From Pollenia angustigena (taxonomy: Eukaryota; Arthropoda; Insecta; Diptera; Polleniidae), in the NCBI GenBank assembly GCA_930367215.1, contig OV884059.1:11122945-11186944 (forward strand): a stretch of DNA of 64,000 bases. The letters run 5' to 3'. Both the position numbers and the translations under genes were made by a program. This document shows positions 36,137 through 50,250 of the stretch, in pieces. Under the pieces are notes generated by a model, which searched no databases, was not told where the DNA came from, and saw only the letters and a list, made by a program, of their open reading frames with translations. Within the stretch, counting starts at the first letter, position 1; every line of letters starts with the position of its first letter.

Positions 36137-37065
36137 CAGTGTTCGAAAATAAACAGTACATTATTTAACGTTCGGCTCACACACCCAGGAACGATATCTA
36201 TTTTTTTTAGTGATTGTGTAGACATACACAACCCTTAATACCGTTCGTAACTATTTTCAAGAAAGAGCCGAACATTATATAATGTTCGGTTCTTCGTTAA
36301 AAAACAGAACAATTGTAGTGATACTGTAGAAAAACCTTATATTTTAATGTTCTATAATGTTTTTTCGTGTGTGTATTTTGTTTTTGTAAAAAATGTTTGG
36401 TTTTTTTACCAGCCAAAAGGGACGAACATTAGCGAACCGAACCGAACACATTGAAGTTTGTGGATTTTCAAAAAAAAAAAACCGAACGGAATTAAATGCT
36501 CACATCTTTTGTTGAGTTTGATAAAAACAGTAATATTTTTGTGTTCGAAAGATGACTAACAAAAGTACGAAAAAACAGAAGTAAAGGAATAACATGTTAA
36601 AATAAATTAAAATAGATAATCATTCAAAGCAAATTTCGATCTACCAAAAGGTTGAATACAATTTGGTTTAAGGATTGATGTTTGACTAATGACGTCAGCA
36701 GTCGTCGATGGCTGCGAGCGTTAAACGGCAAGCCCTCTGAGGAGATTGAGTGCTTGCAATCGAAACATGTCAGGGTAACCTGTCCGTAAACACCTGGGTT
36801 CAAGCCCAGATTGAGTCAAGAATGAAAAATTATCAATAAATTTTAATTAATTTTCATGTTGTAAAATTCCTTTCTTCATAAAAATAATTTAATGAAAATT
36901 AAATTTAATGAACTTAAGTTAAGCCTAATTAAAAATATTAAAAATTTGGACTAACAGGGAAACGTTATTTTTTTTAATGATTTTCTACACAAACACTATT
37001 AGCGTTTGTGTTTTCCACAAATCTACCGAACGGAACATTAAAAAAGTATTTATTTTCGAACACTG
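36137..37065. mobile_element. hAT-type element, CAGTGTTCGAAAATAAA ends
   Basis: The ends are CAGTGTTCGAAAATAAA and the exact inverse. The 8-bp duplication CTTTCTAG lies on both sides (36129-36136, 37066-37073). CAGTG ends and an 8-bp duplication are hAT features. The interior has several GTTCGG and CCGAAC words (36287, 36425, 36482, 37026), possible subterminal binding sites, and no transposase. SINE copy 3 is nested inside at 36727-36958. Confidence 0.85.
36727..36958 (+). repeat. Candidate tRNA-derived SINE, copy 3
   Basis: The head is GAGGAGATTGAGTGCTTGCA and ATCGAAACATGTCAGGG, with a B-box-like GGTTCAAGCCC at 36797-36807. The body has GAGTCAAGAATGAAAAATTA and CATGTTGTAAAATTCCTTTC. It ends at TTTGGACTAA, before the long tail of copy 2. 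It lies within the hAT-type element, so it is younger than that insertion. Confidence 0.65.
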
Positions 37066-37789
37066 CTTTCTAGTTTCTTATACATAAGTGGTTATCTGGA
37101 AATATTGCTAGCTTATCATCTAGTAGAATCGCTTTTGTATTGCCTTAGAGTATTGCTATCGAGACACGTTTCTCCCCGGAGGAAGTATCTTCCGCAATAT
37201 GAAATCGATTATTGATTTCAAATAATAATAAAGTTGGCAGATTTGAGAACTGCAAAGCAAGAAAATTAAAGTTTTGAAGAAACTGCAGAAGAAATGGTTT
37301 CTGCTTAAGTTTTAAACTTTTTGTTTTTTAAATCTAAATTTATATTTTATATACAATAAAATTTAAACATATCTTCTTTTTATCATCCATATGATATTTT
37401 GGCGATATCTTTCTATTTTCTTAAAATGAGTGGTTATCTGGAAATATTGCTAGTTTTGTACTGCCTAGGAGTATTGCTATCGAGGCACGTTTCTCCCCGG
37501 AGGAAGTATCTTCCGCAATACGAAATCGATTATTGCCGCAACCAGGCAATAGCTTTGGCAGTACTATGATGATTTTCTGTGTTTGCTGGGATATATTTCA
37601 TAAATTTTCGGAAGAAATTTAAATAAAATCAAAAATTTTAAAATTTATTAAAAATAATAATAAAGTTTTTTTTTAATTTTTAAAAGCGTTCTTTTCTTTC
37701 TTAGCAATTTTCAAAATATTTTTTTTATATCAAAAAAGACTTCATATTCTAAGCTTTCCATGTTCATCTAAATTGTTTTAATCCGCTTT

Positions 37790-38005
37790 TAAATACTAAA
37801 GTTATAAAGGATTTAATAAAAATAGTCAAAAGTTAATATTAATAATACGCACCCTGGTATTTAAAAAAGCATAAAAGCTTATTTTAAAAGATCGGCAGAT
37901 TGAAACAAGCAATCCTTACAAAATTTGGCTTACAAATAGAAGACTTATTAGGCTTTAGGAAGAATGAAAAGTAAAAAGTATTATTCAGTACAGTGGAGCA
38001 AAAAT
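37790..38005 (+). repeat. Dispersed CATACGCACCCTG family, copy 3
   Basis: The left block is AATACTAAAGTTATAAAGG. The centre is TTAATATTAATAATACGCAC followed by CCTG (37832-37855). The right end is GTACAGTGGAGCAAAA (about 37989-38004). It shares a stretch near GAAACAAGCAATC with copy 2. Confidence 0.6.
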
Positions 38006-38509
38006 TATTATTATTTAAAAGAAGTTTACATTTTTGTTTTTGAAATTTCCTTACATCTTATTTTAATCACAACAAGGGTTTTTTTATGTAAAGCAATTTC
38101 TTTAAAAAGTTGTTTTTTATTACAATGAAAAAGCTTGTACTGTTTTGCCTTTTACTGTTTTGTTTTTTTTTCTTTTTTTTAAAGCTTATTTTATGAACAA
38201 TCATTTATTTGTTTATGTTTAAATTTCTTGCTTCGCATGAGTGTTCAAAAAAAAAATCCTATTAAAACTTTATGTTTCATCGTGTTTATTTTAAAAAATA
38301 TTTTATTGCAAACAATTTTGAAATTGTTAAAAGAAAATACAACAAACAGATGTTTCCTAATTACAGGCTGAAACTATTGAATTCTAATGAATCTAAGTGT
38401 AACTAAAACAGAAAATTCTCATTGAAATGCTTAAAATTTCTGGACAAACGGACAATTTCGACATATTTAAACGAGATATTTCCGTTAAAACATTGTGAAT
38501 GCGAATGCT

Positions 38510-40700
38510 ATTTAAACAAAATCGAAAGAATCGTGCTAATTTGCTAATCGGTTAAATTAATCGAATATTCAAAAGTTTGCGTTTCCCCATTTTAATACCC
38601 GACAAATTAAAAAACTTCTAAAAATAATAACTCGAATAAGGAAAACTAAATTCGACTAATACAAAGTGGCGCAGAATGAGCTTAACAATACAGTGTCTGC
38701 ATGCCTAACTTAGTTCAGCGGCCGGAATTGGGTTTATTCATATGAGTCCGGTTCTCAAATCGGGCAATAAATTAATTTTAACCGATGTCTTGAACAATAA
38801 TCAAATAATTTTAACCGATAAATTCAACAATGAAACTATAATTCTAACCTATGAATTCGATAAGACAAGTTCTAAAATCAGTTAATTAAATAGCTTAATC
38901 GATTACTCTAGAAAAATCGAGTTATTATTTTATACGATTAAAATTCGTAAATTATCCAAATAATTCTAATCGCTTCCTCAAACAATTGATATAATTTAAA
39001 ATTTTTTAAACGATTAATCGGCTTTTAAAATTAATATAATAAAATTGGATAATCAACTTAAAACGATTTCTTGATCGATTAATCGGCCTCTCAAATCGGT
39101 CAATGGAATAATTTTAATCGATTTTATAAATAAATCATCCAATATTAAAATTTTTTTTATACAATTTTAATTCCCAACTCCGATAATCGAATAACTTTCG
39201 TCGATAACTCGAACAATCGAATAATAATTTATACTCTTGTATACGATTTAACTTTTAAAATTGAATAATCAATATATTTTAATCGATTAATGGATCAATT
39301 AAACTATTTATTCGAATCTTTTTATAAGTTACTAAGCTTCTAAAGTCGGTTAATCAATTAACGTCAAGCGATAACTCGAACTATGCAGCTTTTATTTATG
39401 CGGTTAACCAGTTTTTCAAATTAATAATTTTAATCGATTATTCTCAAAAAATAAAACTATAATTTAATATTTTTAATACAATTTAACTTTTTAAATCAGA
39501 CTATTTAATAATTTTAATCGAATAATCGAACTATAATTCAAAGCTTTTTATACACCTAATTGGCTTCTGAAATCGCACAATTTAAAATTGTTCTTATGCA
39601 ATCGACCAACTTTTCAAATCAGTTAATCAAATTATTTAAATCGATTTTATAAAGAATAATTGAACCATTTTTAAAACTGTTAATACGGTTTAACTTCTCA
39701 AATCGATTAATCGAATATATTTAGTTTATATATTTATACATATTTATTTTTAATCATTTGAACAATCGATTAATAATTTAATTTTTTTTTTGTACGATTT
39801 AACTTTTAAAATTGGTTAATCAAATAATATTAATCGATTATTTGAACAATCGAACTATTTGTTCGAATCTTTTTATAGAATCAATCGGTTTATAAAGTCG
39901 GAAAATCAACAAACGTCAAGCGATTACTCGAACAATGCAGCTTTTATTTATGCGGTTAACCAGTTTTTCAAATAAATAAAACGAATAATTTTAATCGATT
40001 ATTCTCAAAAAATAAAACTATGATTTAATATTTTTAATACAATTTAACTTTTTAAATCAGATTATTTAATAATTTTAATCGATTACTCGAATAATCGAAC
40101 TATAATTCAAAGCTTTTTATACACCTAATCGGCTTCTGAAATCGCACAATTTAAAATTGGTCTTATGCAATTAAATACCTTTTCAAATTAGTTAATCAAA
40201 TTATTTTAATCGTTTTTATAAAGAATAATCGAACCATTTTTCAAACTGTTAATACCGTTTAACTTCTCAAATCGATTAATCGAATATATTTAATTGATTA
40301 ATAATTTAAATTTTTTTTGTTACTGTAACTGTTAAATTTTTAATCGATTATTTGAAAATCGAACTATTTTTTCGAATCTTTTTATAGAATCAATCGGCTT
40401 CTAAAGTCGGATAATCAAATGAACAATACAGCTTTTATTAAAAATCTTTTTATACGATTATTCTGCTTTTCAAATCGATTATTCGAATAACTTTAAACGT
40501 TTACATTTTTTATTACAATTAAACTTCTTTGATAAGATAATTAAATAATTTTAATCGATTACTCAATCGAATAATTTTAATCGATTACTCAATCGAATAA
40601 TTTTAATCGGTTTCATAAATAATTGTTAAATTTTCGAAATGAAACAAACAATATGAAAATATATTATTTGAACAGTATTTTAACCGATTATTTTAATATA
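38510..40700 (+). repeat. ATCGATTA / ATTCGAATAA repeat tract I
   Basis: Dense, diverged repetition of TTTTAATCGATTATTCGAAT-type words runs through this tract. A longer period is visible: a block CGAATCTTTTTATA, then AAAGTCGG, then CAGCTTTTATT, starts at about 39304, 39857 and 40362, so units of about 550 and 505 bp are repeated in tandem. A shorter array, AATCGATTACTCAATCGAAT, repeats at 40545-40600. No ORF of interest was found. Confidence 0.8.
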
Positions 40701-40916
40701 AAAAAAAAAAAAATAATGAGTTACAAAAATTGTAAACATTGTTTATTTTACAAATCCATTGTATACTTTTGGGCTCTTTTGCCTTAAAGGAACTGCTGAT
40801 AAATTATCACTACGATTTCAATATAGATTAAAGTCCAATCGAATCAGTAATTCGAATTATTAATATATATTTGTATTATGAACTACTGGTTACTCAACAT
40901 AGCCCTTCCCAACTTT

Positions 40917-40932
40917 AAGGTTCTACTGTATT
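40917..40932 (-). mobile_element. Isolated pogo-like terminal sequence
   Basis: The minus strand reads TACAGTAGAACCTTAAAG, resembling the CAGTAGAACCT start of pogo/Tigger terminal repeats. No partner end was found, so it is weak. Confidence 0.25.
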
Positions 40933-43017
40933 AAAAAAAAAAAATTATTTTTGTTCTACTATATTTAAGTATAAATTTGGCCTCTGAACCCCGTTTTTTT
41001 TTAATACATATTTATATGAAAACTTTATTTATTTTCTCTCCACATACTCGTTTATGCAATCTACAATATGAATGTCAATTAAATTTTATTAAATTCTTTA
41101 ATTTTCATCGTTTTACTATTATCGTCGCTATAAACTTTTTTGTTTATAGGTTTTTTTTTCCTTTGCATTTTTTAATTAAATTTTAATTGCAATTTGTATT
41201 TTTTCCTTCATTTCGCACTTTCTCCTCTTGTTTCTTACTTACTTTTTATTTGACAAGTGTTAATTGGAAATTATTGTTGCAAAAAGGAAGGTTTAAGGCG
41301 GCACAGCAAAAAAATACATATAAAACATGATTATTTCATTTGAAGGGAATTGTGCAATAAATTATTAAGGCAATTGTCTGTACAAAATTAAAAAATAACG
41401 GGTTGACACAAATGAATTGGTTTTGTTTAAAATAAAGAAAATTAATCGATTTTTTTTGTTGGTTTTTCGGATACAAATATTTCTAATTTCATATTCAAGT
41501 ATCTTTTAAGTATGCAAAGCTCTTTAGATTTTCTTAAATCCGACTAATTTTTATCCGAACAATGTGAATCGGTTTTTCGATTAACGGTTTGTTAACTTAC
41601 TGTAACATAAAAGAATTGCCTAGAATTTATTGGAGAAATTTGCAAGTAACTAAAATTTTATTCGATTCCTTCTAACTTGTTTTCGAATAACTCTAATCGT
41701 TTATTTGCCTAATCGATTAAATTGTTTCTTAGTTTTTATTTTGTTGTCTGTAATTTAAAAAAAGTGTCTACAATTTATACCAAAAAAATTTGAAATAGCT
41801 AAAACTTTTGAAATTTTCCCGATATATACCAGCTTTTTTCAAATGATATTAATCGGTTATTCGCATAATGGTTTATTAGATTGCTAAAATTTTATTCAAA
41901 AGAACCTGCATTTAATACCGAAAATTTCTAAGTAACTTTTATTTTTAAAATTTTCTCGTTTCTAACTAATATTTTTTCAAATAATTTTATTCGGTTATCC
42001 GACTAATCGATTATTAGGTTGCTTAGTTTTTATTCTAAGCAACTGCTTGTTATCTTTATTCAATATTTTAAAGCACAAAAAACTTGGAAATTTTCCCGAT
42101 TCCGATTAATATTTTTTCGAATAATTTCATTCGGTTATCCGAATAATCGATTAAAAGTTGCCTTATCTTCAATTTTGCAAACAGTTATTTAAAAGAACTG
42201 CCTGTAATGTATACTCATACTTTAAAAGTATAAATTTTGAAAATTTCTCGACTATGGCAAAAATTATTTTGTTAGAATAATCGGTTATCTGACTAATCGA
42301 ATATGATTTTGTTAAGTTTTTATTTGAAAAGAACTGCTTGCATTTCTACCCAAAAATTTTAAGTATGCAAAACTTTTTGAATTTTGTTTTGCCGAATAAA
42401 TTTTAATCGGCTTTTCGAATAATCGAATATTAGGTTGTTTATTTTCCAATTTTGCTATATTTTATTTATTTATTTTAAAATTTTGGTTATAAATTTTATT
42501 TAGGTTTAACATTTATAACCAAAATTTTAAAATTCCCAAAACTGTTGAACTTTTCTTGACTGTGACTTATATTTTTTATCGAATAATTTTTATCGGTTAT
42601 GTGACTAGTCGATTATTACGGCATTTTTGATTAGAAATAACTTCCTAAAATTTAGCAATTCTAATCAAAAGATTTTTTGAATGATTTTATTCCGTTATTC
42701 TAACAAAAAATTATTTATTGGCTTGAAAAGTGTTGGTTAATACAATTTTTAATCGGGTATTTTAAATAAATAAAAAAAATTTTTGATTTTTTTTTAAATT
42801 TTTTATTCATTATCTGATTGATAACTTAGATAATCAGTTTTTTAATTTTTTCATCTATTATTTTAAAGAATTGCCAGAAAGTTGTGATTCCGATCAAAAG
42901 GTAATTTAACTTTGTGAAGTCGGTTATCCGATTCATTAAATATTTGATCGGAACTGTTTCCGTATTCGTAAAAAGCTATAAATTAATGTTGGAACAATTC
43001 CAACCAATTGTAGTGGG

Positions 43018-43322
43018 GAATGTAAGAAAAGATAAAGTCACTGGTTATTGTTGTAGTTTTTGTTTAAGCTTGGATTTTGTTACAAGTAGAACTGTTGCTT
43101 ATAATTCTTATACGTTTAACAGTTTTATTTGGTTTAATATCTTTAGTTTTTCTAAAATCTTTATGGATGAAGTTTCCTGACGTTTTGGCCTAAGCAACCA
43201 GTGAAATGCGCATAAAAATAGCTTATCCCTTCAACAATAAATTTCAGTGTTTTTATCAAGAATAAAAAATTGGGAATTAAGCATGACAAACAAAATATTG
43301 TAAATTAAAAATTTTGTATTCC
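43018..43322 (+). repeat. Dispersed unclassified repeat, copy 1
   Basis: It matches 63383-63693 in the same orientation. Shared blocks include TGTTACAAGTA, TTTCCTGA, GGCCTAAGCAACCAGTGAAA, CAACAATAAATTTCAGTG, AAAAAATTGGGAATTAAGCA and ATTTTGTATTCCC. No terminal repeats are evident. The overlapping ORF at 42914-43180 is not conserved in the other copy. Confidence 0.8.
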
Positions 43323-44233
43323 CCCCCAAAAAAAAGCTAGAGAAAATTTTATTTGGTTATTCGAATAATCAATTATTTGAATAAAAATGTATTCTTAATT
43401 AATCTATAAAGCATTGTTTAAAAATTTTCTATTACAATCGATTGTTCGAATAAGTTAATTCGCTAATTCCAATAATTATTAGGTGGTTCTTCGAATAATA
43501 GAATATTATTGCAAAAGTAGTTAGTTGTTTTTTTTTTTTTGGACTTAGCATATAAACTTGATTTAAGAAATAGTTCAAGATTTTAATTTTAATCGATTAT
43601 TCGAATAATTTTATTTTGTTATGCGAATAATCGAATATTCGAATAAATTTTTTTATTATTTTTGTTTATGTATCAAATGTTTAAAAACTTTATTCATTTT
43701 ATTCAATATTTTTCTTTGAATAATTTTACTCGTTTATCAGTATAATCGTTGTTAGCGTAACATTTTTATTTATTTTTAGATTTTCGTCTTGTTATCTAGT
43801 ACATATTTTTTTATTTTATCAAAAATTGTGTAAGTCTTTATTCTTAAACAAGAATTGATTTCACAATAAAACCGCACCCACCATCCACTTTTTAAAATAA
43901 GTAATTTCAAAACGTATGTTCTTTGCGTTGTACTTTTTTTTTTTTGGGTTTCTTTAATTACCTAAGAGCAATTTATATTTCAAGTACTTGTTTAAAGATT
44001 AATTTATTTTGTGTTAGCGATTCTTCGTGATTTGTTTTATAACTGATTAATGTTTTTGCTTTAGATTACGTTTTTTTGTTTTTGTTTTTCTTCGGGAACT
44101 TAACTTTTCAAATATTGCACAATAAGATTATTTCCTCACGTGAATTGATTTATTGCCCTTTTCAATACAAATGTTAGTTGGAATTTAACAATTAATAAAA
44201 AAAAAATTATTTGGTTTAAAAAATTATAATATG

Positions 44234-44264
44234 TACATACATACATACATACATACATATTATT
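44234..44264 (+). repeat. ATAC tetranucleotide microsatellite
   Basis: About seven perfect tandem ACAT units lie inside repeat tract II. Confidence 0.9.
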
Positions 44265-44327
44265 GTATAATTCCCATTATTTAAAGTAGAAACTTAATTT
44301 TTGGGAAAAATTTTGCTTAACTGAGTG

Positions 44328-44485
44328 CAGTAGAATCTTCCTTGGCCGAACACTGAAGAGGGATCACTGAAGTTTGTATGTCCGTATAAGAGCTTTCTTT
44401 AAAGAACGCAGCCGGGATCATGCAACAGTGTCCGTCCAAAAGGGTGGCCGCTTAAGAATGGTGGCCGTTAAAGAAGATAACACTG
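44328..44485. mobile_element. pogo/Tigger-like MITE
   Basis: The left end CAGTAGAATCTTCCTTGGCC pairs with the inverse of the right end, CAGTGTTATCTTCTTTAACG, over about 20 bp with mismatches. TA follows the right end and TG (a mutated TA?) precedes the left. Inside are GTGTCCG and GTGGCCG words. The resemblance to CAGTAGAACCTC-type pogo termini is from memory. It is 158 bp and non-coding. Confidence 0.6.
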
Positions 44486-45314
44486 TAATCGATTTTATTC
44501 GTTTATCCGAAAAATCGATGATTCGAATAATATATTTCAGTAACATTAAAAGGCTAATTAAAAAATAATTTGATATTTAAGAATGTTTAATATCTTGAAT
44601 AATTTAAATCGATTATTCGAATAATTTTAATCGATTATTCGAATAGTTTTAATCGATTATTCGAATCATTTTGTTTGGTTGTGCAAATGATCGATTATTC
44701 GAATAAACATTTTTATTTTGTTTTTTTATTTTTATTTCAAATAAAATATTCAGATAGTTTCTTTGCAACAGATTACCATTGAGTTAGATAATTTGATTAA
44801 ATAAATTTAAATTAACTTATTTTTATCAATAATGACATTTTTTACTCTAAACTATGTTTTACTTTTCTATTAAAGCTTAATTTCCCGTTTTTTATACTAC
44901 ATTCTTTGAATTAAAAAATGCCTGCATACTATTCTTTAAAATAAACATGTTTATGCACAAAATTTCCTGAAATTTGGTGAATATTAAATGTTAAAATAGC
45001 ACAGCCTTCAAAATGGGCTAAAATTTAAAAATTTCTAAGAAATTTAATTGTTTAGTTCCAGGATTTTTAACGGTTATAATATTTCTGTGTTGTTAATATT
45101 ACATATTTACAAAAAGGTTTCAACGTTTTTCTCCGAATTAAAAGTATATGAACATGCTTTAATGTGGTTGAATTAAAAAAAGACTTTTTTTTTTGGTGAA
45201 AATTAATAACAAATTCAACAAAATTTTGTTAAATTTTCCTTTAAACAAAGTTGACATAAGATTCATAAAACAGGCAAACAGTTTAATTCAAATTAAAATG
45301 TCAAGGATTAGTTA

Positions 45315-45566
45315 AGCTACGGTCACACTTATAAAACATTTGACGAAAAAAACGGGACCAACAAGCAAACTAAATAATCATTTCCTTCAATTTCAATATT
45401 TATTTAGATTATAATACCACATTTTACAAAAAACAATTTTTCTCTATGTCTAGAAGTATAGTTGGTTTATTTCGTGATATTAAGACCATGTTTAATCTCA
45501 ATAGCTATTAACAAAAGTAGGGGTTACGCTTATTTGGTCAAATATTTGATAAGTGTGACCGTAGCT
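45315..45566. mobile_element. AGCTACGGTCACACTTAT MITE with TTA target duplication
   Basis: The 252-bp element has perfect 18-bp ends, AGCTACGGTCACACTTAT and its inverse, flanked by TTA (45312-45314, 45567-45569). It is non-coding and lies 270 bp before the first PP1 exon in the window. The TTA duplication fits PIF/Harbinger. Confidence 0.85.
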
Positions 45567-45839
45567 TTAAAGTAGAATTAATTTAAAAAGTGGTAATTCC
45601 TAAAAGTATGCTTTAAATCTTTACAAATGATGTAAAAACTTTAGTAATCAGATCAAATTAAAGTTGGTTTGTTAAATTTAAAAGGTAAAAAAAAAAAAAT
45701 TTCTCTTTAACTGCCCTAAAATAGGCAATACATTTTGCTTTACATAACATACAAAAAGTAGGCTTTAAATTATTTGAATACATACAAATTTAAATTTTCT
45801 TTTAATTAATTTTATTATCTTAATTCTTTTTATTTTTAG

Positions 45840-48099
<2,260 letters not shown>

Positions 48100-48545
48100 T
48101 ACATCCATCCGCTTCCATTTCCTTAAAAGTTATTAAATTATTATATACATATAAAATTTGATAATAATAATTATTATAATAATAATACAACAAAAAAGAA
48201 GAATAACATTAAAAAATATAAACATTAATAAAAAAAAAAAAAAAAAAAAGCTACGTGTACTACAAAAAACAACAACAAATAAACATCAAGAGAATATAAA
48301 ATAATAATTTAAATTAAATTTCAAAAACATTTTAAAAACGACAGCAATCAAGCAACCAACCAACCTACAAAACAACATGAAAATTTACCCACTTTAATAA
48401 CAAAATAAATATTTGAAACTAAATAATACAAAAAAAGTGACAAAAATATTTAAAAATATAATTATTTAAATCATAAAAACAAAACAAAAATATACCTTCT
48501 ATATTTAAATTTAAATTAAATAAAAATTTTATGTTATAATTTTGT
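48100..48545 (+). promoter_or_regulatory. Probable PP1 (flw) 3' UTR and poly(A) signals
   Basis: AATAAA hexamers occur at 48404-48409 and 48519-48524. The second is followed within 20 bp by the T/G-rich stretch TTTTGTTTTGTGTTTTT, the usual downstream element, so cleavage around 48535-48545 is plausible. A 21-nt A run lies near 48230. The true end needs transcript data. Confidence 0.55.
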
Positions 48546-48878
48546 TTTGTGTTTTTCTCTTTATTTAAGTTCAGTTTCTTAATTTTATTATAAATTTCAC
48601 TTTAATTTTCCCCTTTTATTTAGAGGAAATTTTCGAATTTTTATTTACATTTTTAGCCCACTGTAGCTTAGTTTTTTCTAAATTCTGAAAGAATTGCTTG
48701 TAACTTTTTAGAAGCCTTATTTATACCTCTTCTTTAATGAGTTAAAGTTGTATTAAGACTCCTTAATTAATGTTTAAGTTGTAAAGATTATCCTAATGAT
48801 CTTTTTTTGCCCGCATGGCTTATGGTTAATATTTTTATATATATTTTAGTAAATTGAATGTATCTTTTGTATTTGTTA

Positions 48879-49218
48879 TGGCCATTTTCTCAATGTATTG
48901 ACAAACTGTCTGTTACTTAATGTCAACATAAATTTATTGGACCGATAAACTGTCCGTTAACGTTTTTGGGTTTCTCAATACACCGACAAAAAACATGGTT
49001 TTTAGCTGGCAACGCCACTCATAATACATGTAAAAGTTGGGAGTCAGCTGATTGAATTTATCTGTACGGCAAATAAAAGGAAAATAAATAATTGGCAGGT
49101 GAGTGCCGGTTAGCTTTGCGATAAAATCGAAGCAAATGAGACATTGAGAAAACCAGATTTCTTTAATGTGCATTTTTTCGTTGGGAAAAAAGATAATCGC
49201 CTAATGAGAAAATGGCCA
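48879..49218. mobile_element. TGGCCATTTTCTCA MITE with TTA target duplication
   Basis: The 340-bp element has ends TGGCCATTTTCTCA and TGAGAAAATGGCCA, flanked by TTA (48876-48878, 49219-49221). Inner CATTGAGAAA-type words repeat the arm sequence. The minus-strand ORF at 48934-49173 lies wholly inside and is not credible. The TTA duplication suggests PIF/Harbinger. Confidence 0.85.
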
Positions 49219-49598
49219 TTAGTCTATTTTTGTAATTCAAATTGGTTTTTAACAGTTCAAATCTTATCTTATTTGCTAAAAAGCAATAGGATATTTAATG
49301 GATATGTTTAAACAAAAATTAAGGTTTTTTTGAAGGACGTGCAACAATTTGATTTTTAATTTCTTTTAAACAACTAAACTTCTGAATTAAAGAGTAACGT
49401 AATAAGTTATTCTGTAAATTTTAGTTATATTTTGACTGGCCTTAGCCTGTCTTAATAAATTCTTTTTAACATTTGAGTCATCTAAAAAATTTTCTGTCGC
49501 CAAACTTAGTGTCAATTCTACTCGATATAGACTTATAAGCGCCGTAGAAAATACCAAGTGACTGTCAATGGTAATCGATAGTTGTTAATTACGATTGA

Positions 49599-50015
49599 CC
49601 CTTCTGAACTCCTTGGGTCAAATTGACCCAATTTTGGTTTTCAAACGCAAAATTTGTCCCGTTAAATATAAGATATGTACGTTAAACTTTAATTTATCCA
49701 TTACAGGGACGAAAATTATAAATTTAAATGAAAATAATAAAATTTAAATTTTTCCTCCCCCCTCCAAAAATCCGATTTACACACATTTAATATCCTTTGG
49801 GTCAGTATGACCCAACAAGCGATATTGCAAGTTTAATTCCACTTTAAAATTTTTTTTCTATTGAATTGAGTTCATCTTCATTCAGAATCATCGATCAATA
49901 ATATTTTCAGTCAAATAATCAATAGAATCGCTTTTATTTTTTGTTATACTTAAATATGAAATGTTATTTACATTTTATTGTTGGGTCATATTGACCCAAA
50001 GGATCTTAGGAAGGG
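49599..50015. mobile_element. piggyBac-like palindromic MITE, CCCTTC ends with GGGTCAA-TTGACCC
   Basis: The left end CCCTTCTGAACTCCTTGGGT and the inverse of the right end, CCCTTCCTAAGATCCTTTGG, agree over about 16 bp. Each is followed by a GGGTCAAATTGACCC-type palindrome (49616-49631, 49983-49998). A third palindrome of this type, TTGGGTCAGTATGACCCAA, lies at 49797-49815. CCCTT starts are typical of piggyBac-class ends, but no flanking TTAA duplication is visible, so the family is tentative. Confidence 0.55.
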
Positions 50016-50250
50016 CACATATCAAAGGGATGTTAACAAAATTCAATTTAATGGGTCTAGTATGGCTGGCAACTCAACTTAAGTTTAGCGAAATCAGGCA
50101 AAAAAATTTGATTTTGCTGCTGGCACATGAACTGATGTTGAGTTTACCATCCGTAATCGATCCATAAGTTTCACTATTGACGACTTTTGTCGAAGTCGAC
50201 TTTCATAATAGGGGTGATCATTTTTAAAACCGTGAAATAAAGATTATTAA

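Larger units (their letters stand above)
35852..37532 (+). repeat. Local tandem duplication split by a hAT-type element
   Basis: Two units share a GATTTCAAATAA start, a GCAGATTTGAGAAC block, a GAAACTGCAGAAGAAA block, a CATATGATATTTTGGCGATA block, GTGGTTATCTGGAAATATTG, and TCCCCGGAGGAAGTATCTTC. Unit 1 (about 35852-37211) contains the 929-bp element at 36137-37065. Unit 2 (about 37212-37532) lacks it and provides the empty site. Confidence 0.75.
41500..44720 (+). repeat. ATTCGAATAA repeat tract II
   Basis: Words such as TTTTATTCGGTTATCCGAAT and ATCGATTATTCGAATAATTT recur with AT-rich filler. A clean local array of AATCGATTATTCGAATAATTT lies at 44605-44660. The tract is interrupted by a dispersed repeat (43018-43322), an ATAC microsatellite (44234-44264) and a pogo-like MITE (44328-44485). 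Confidence 0.75.
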
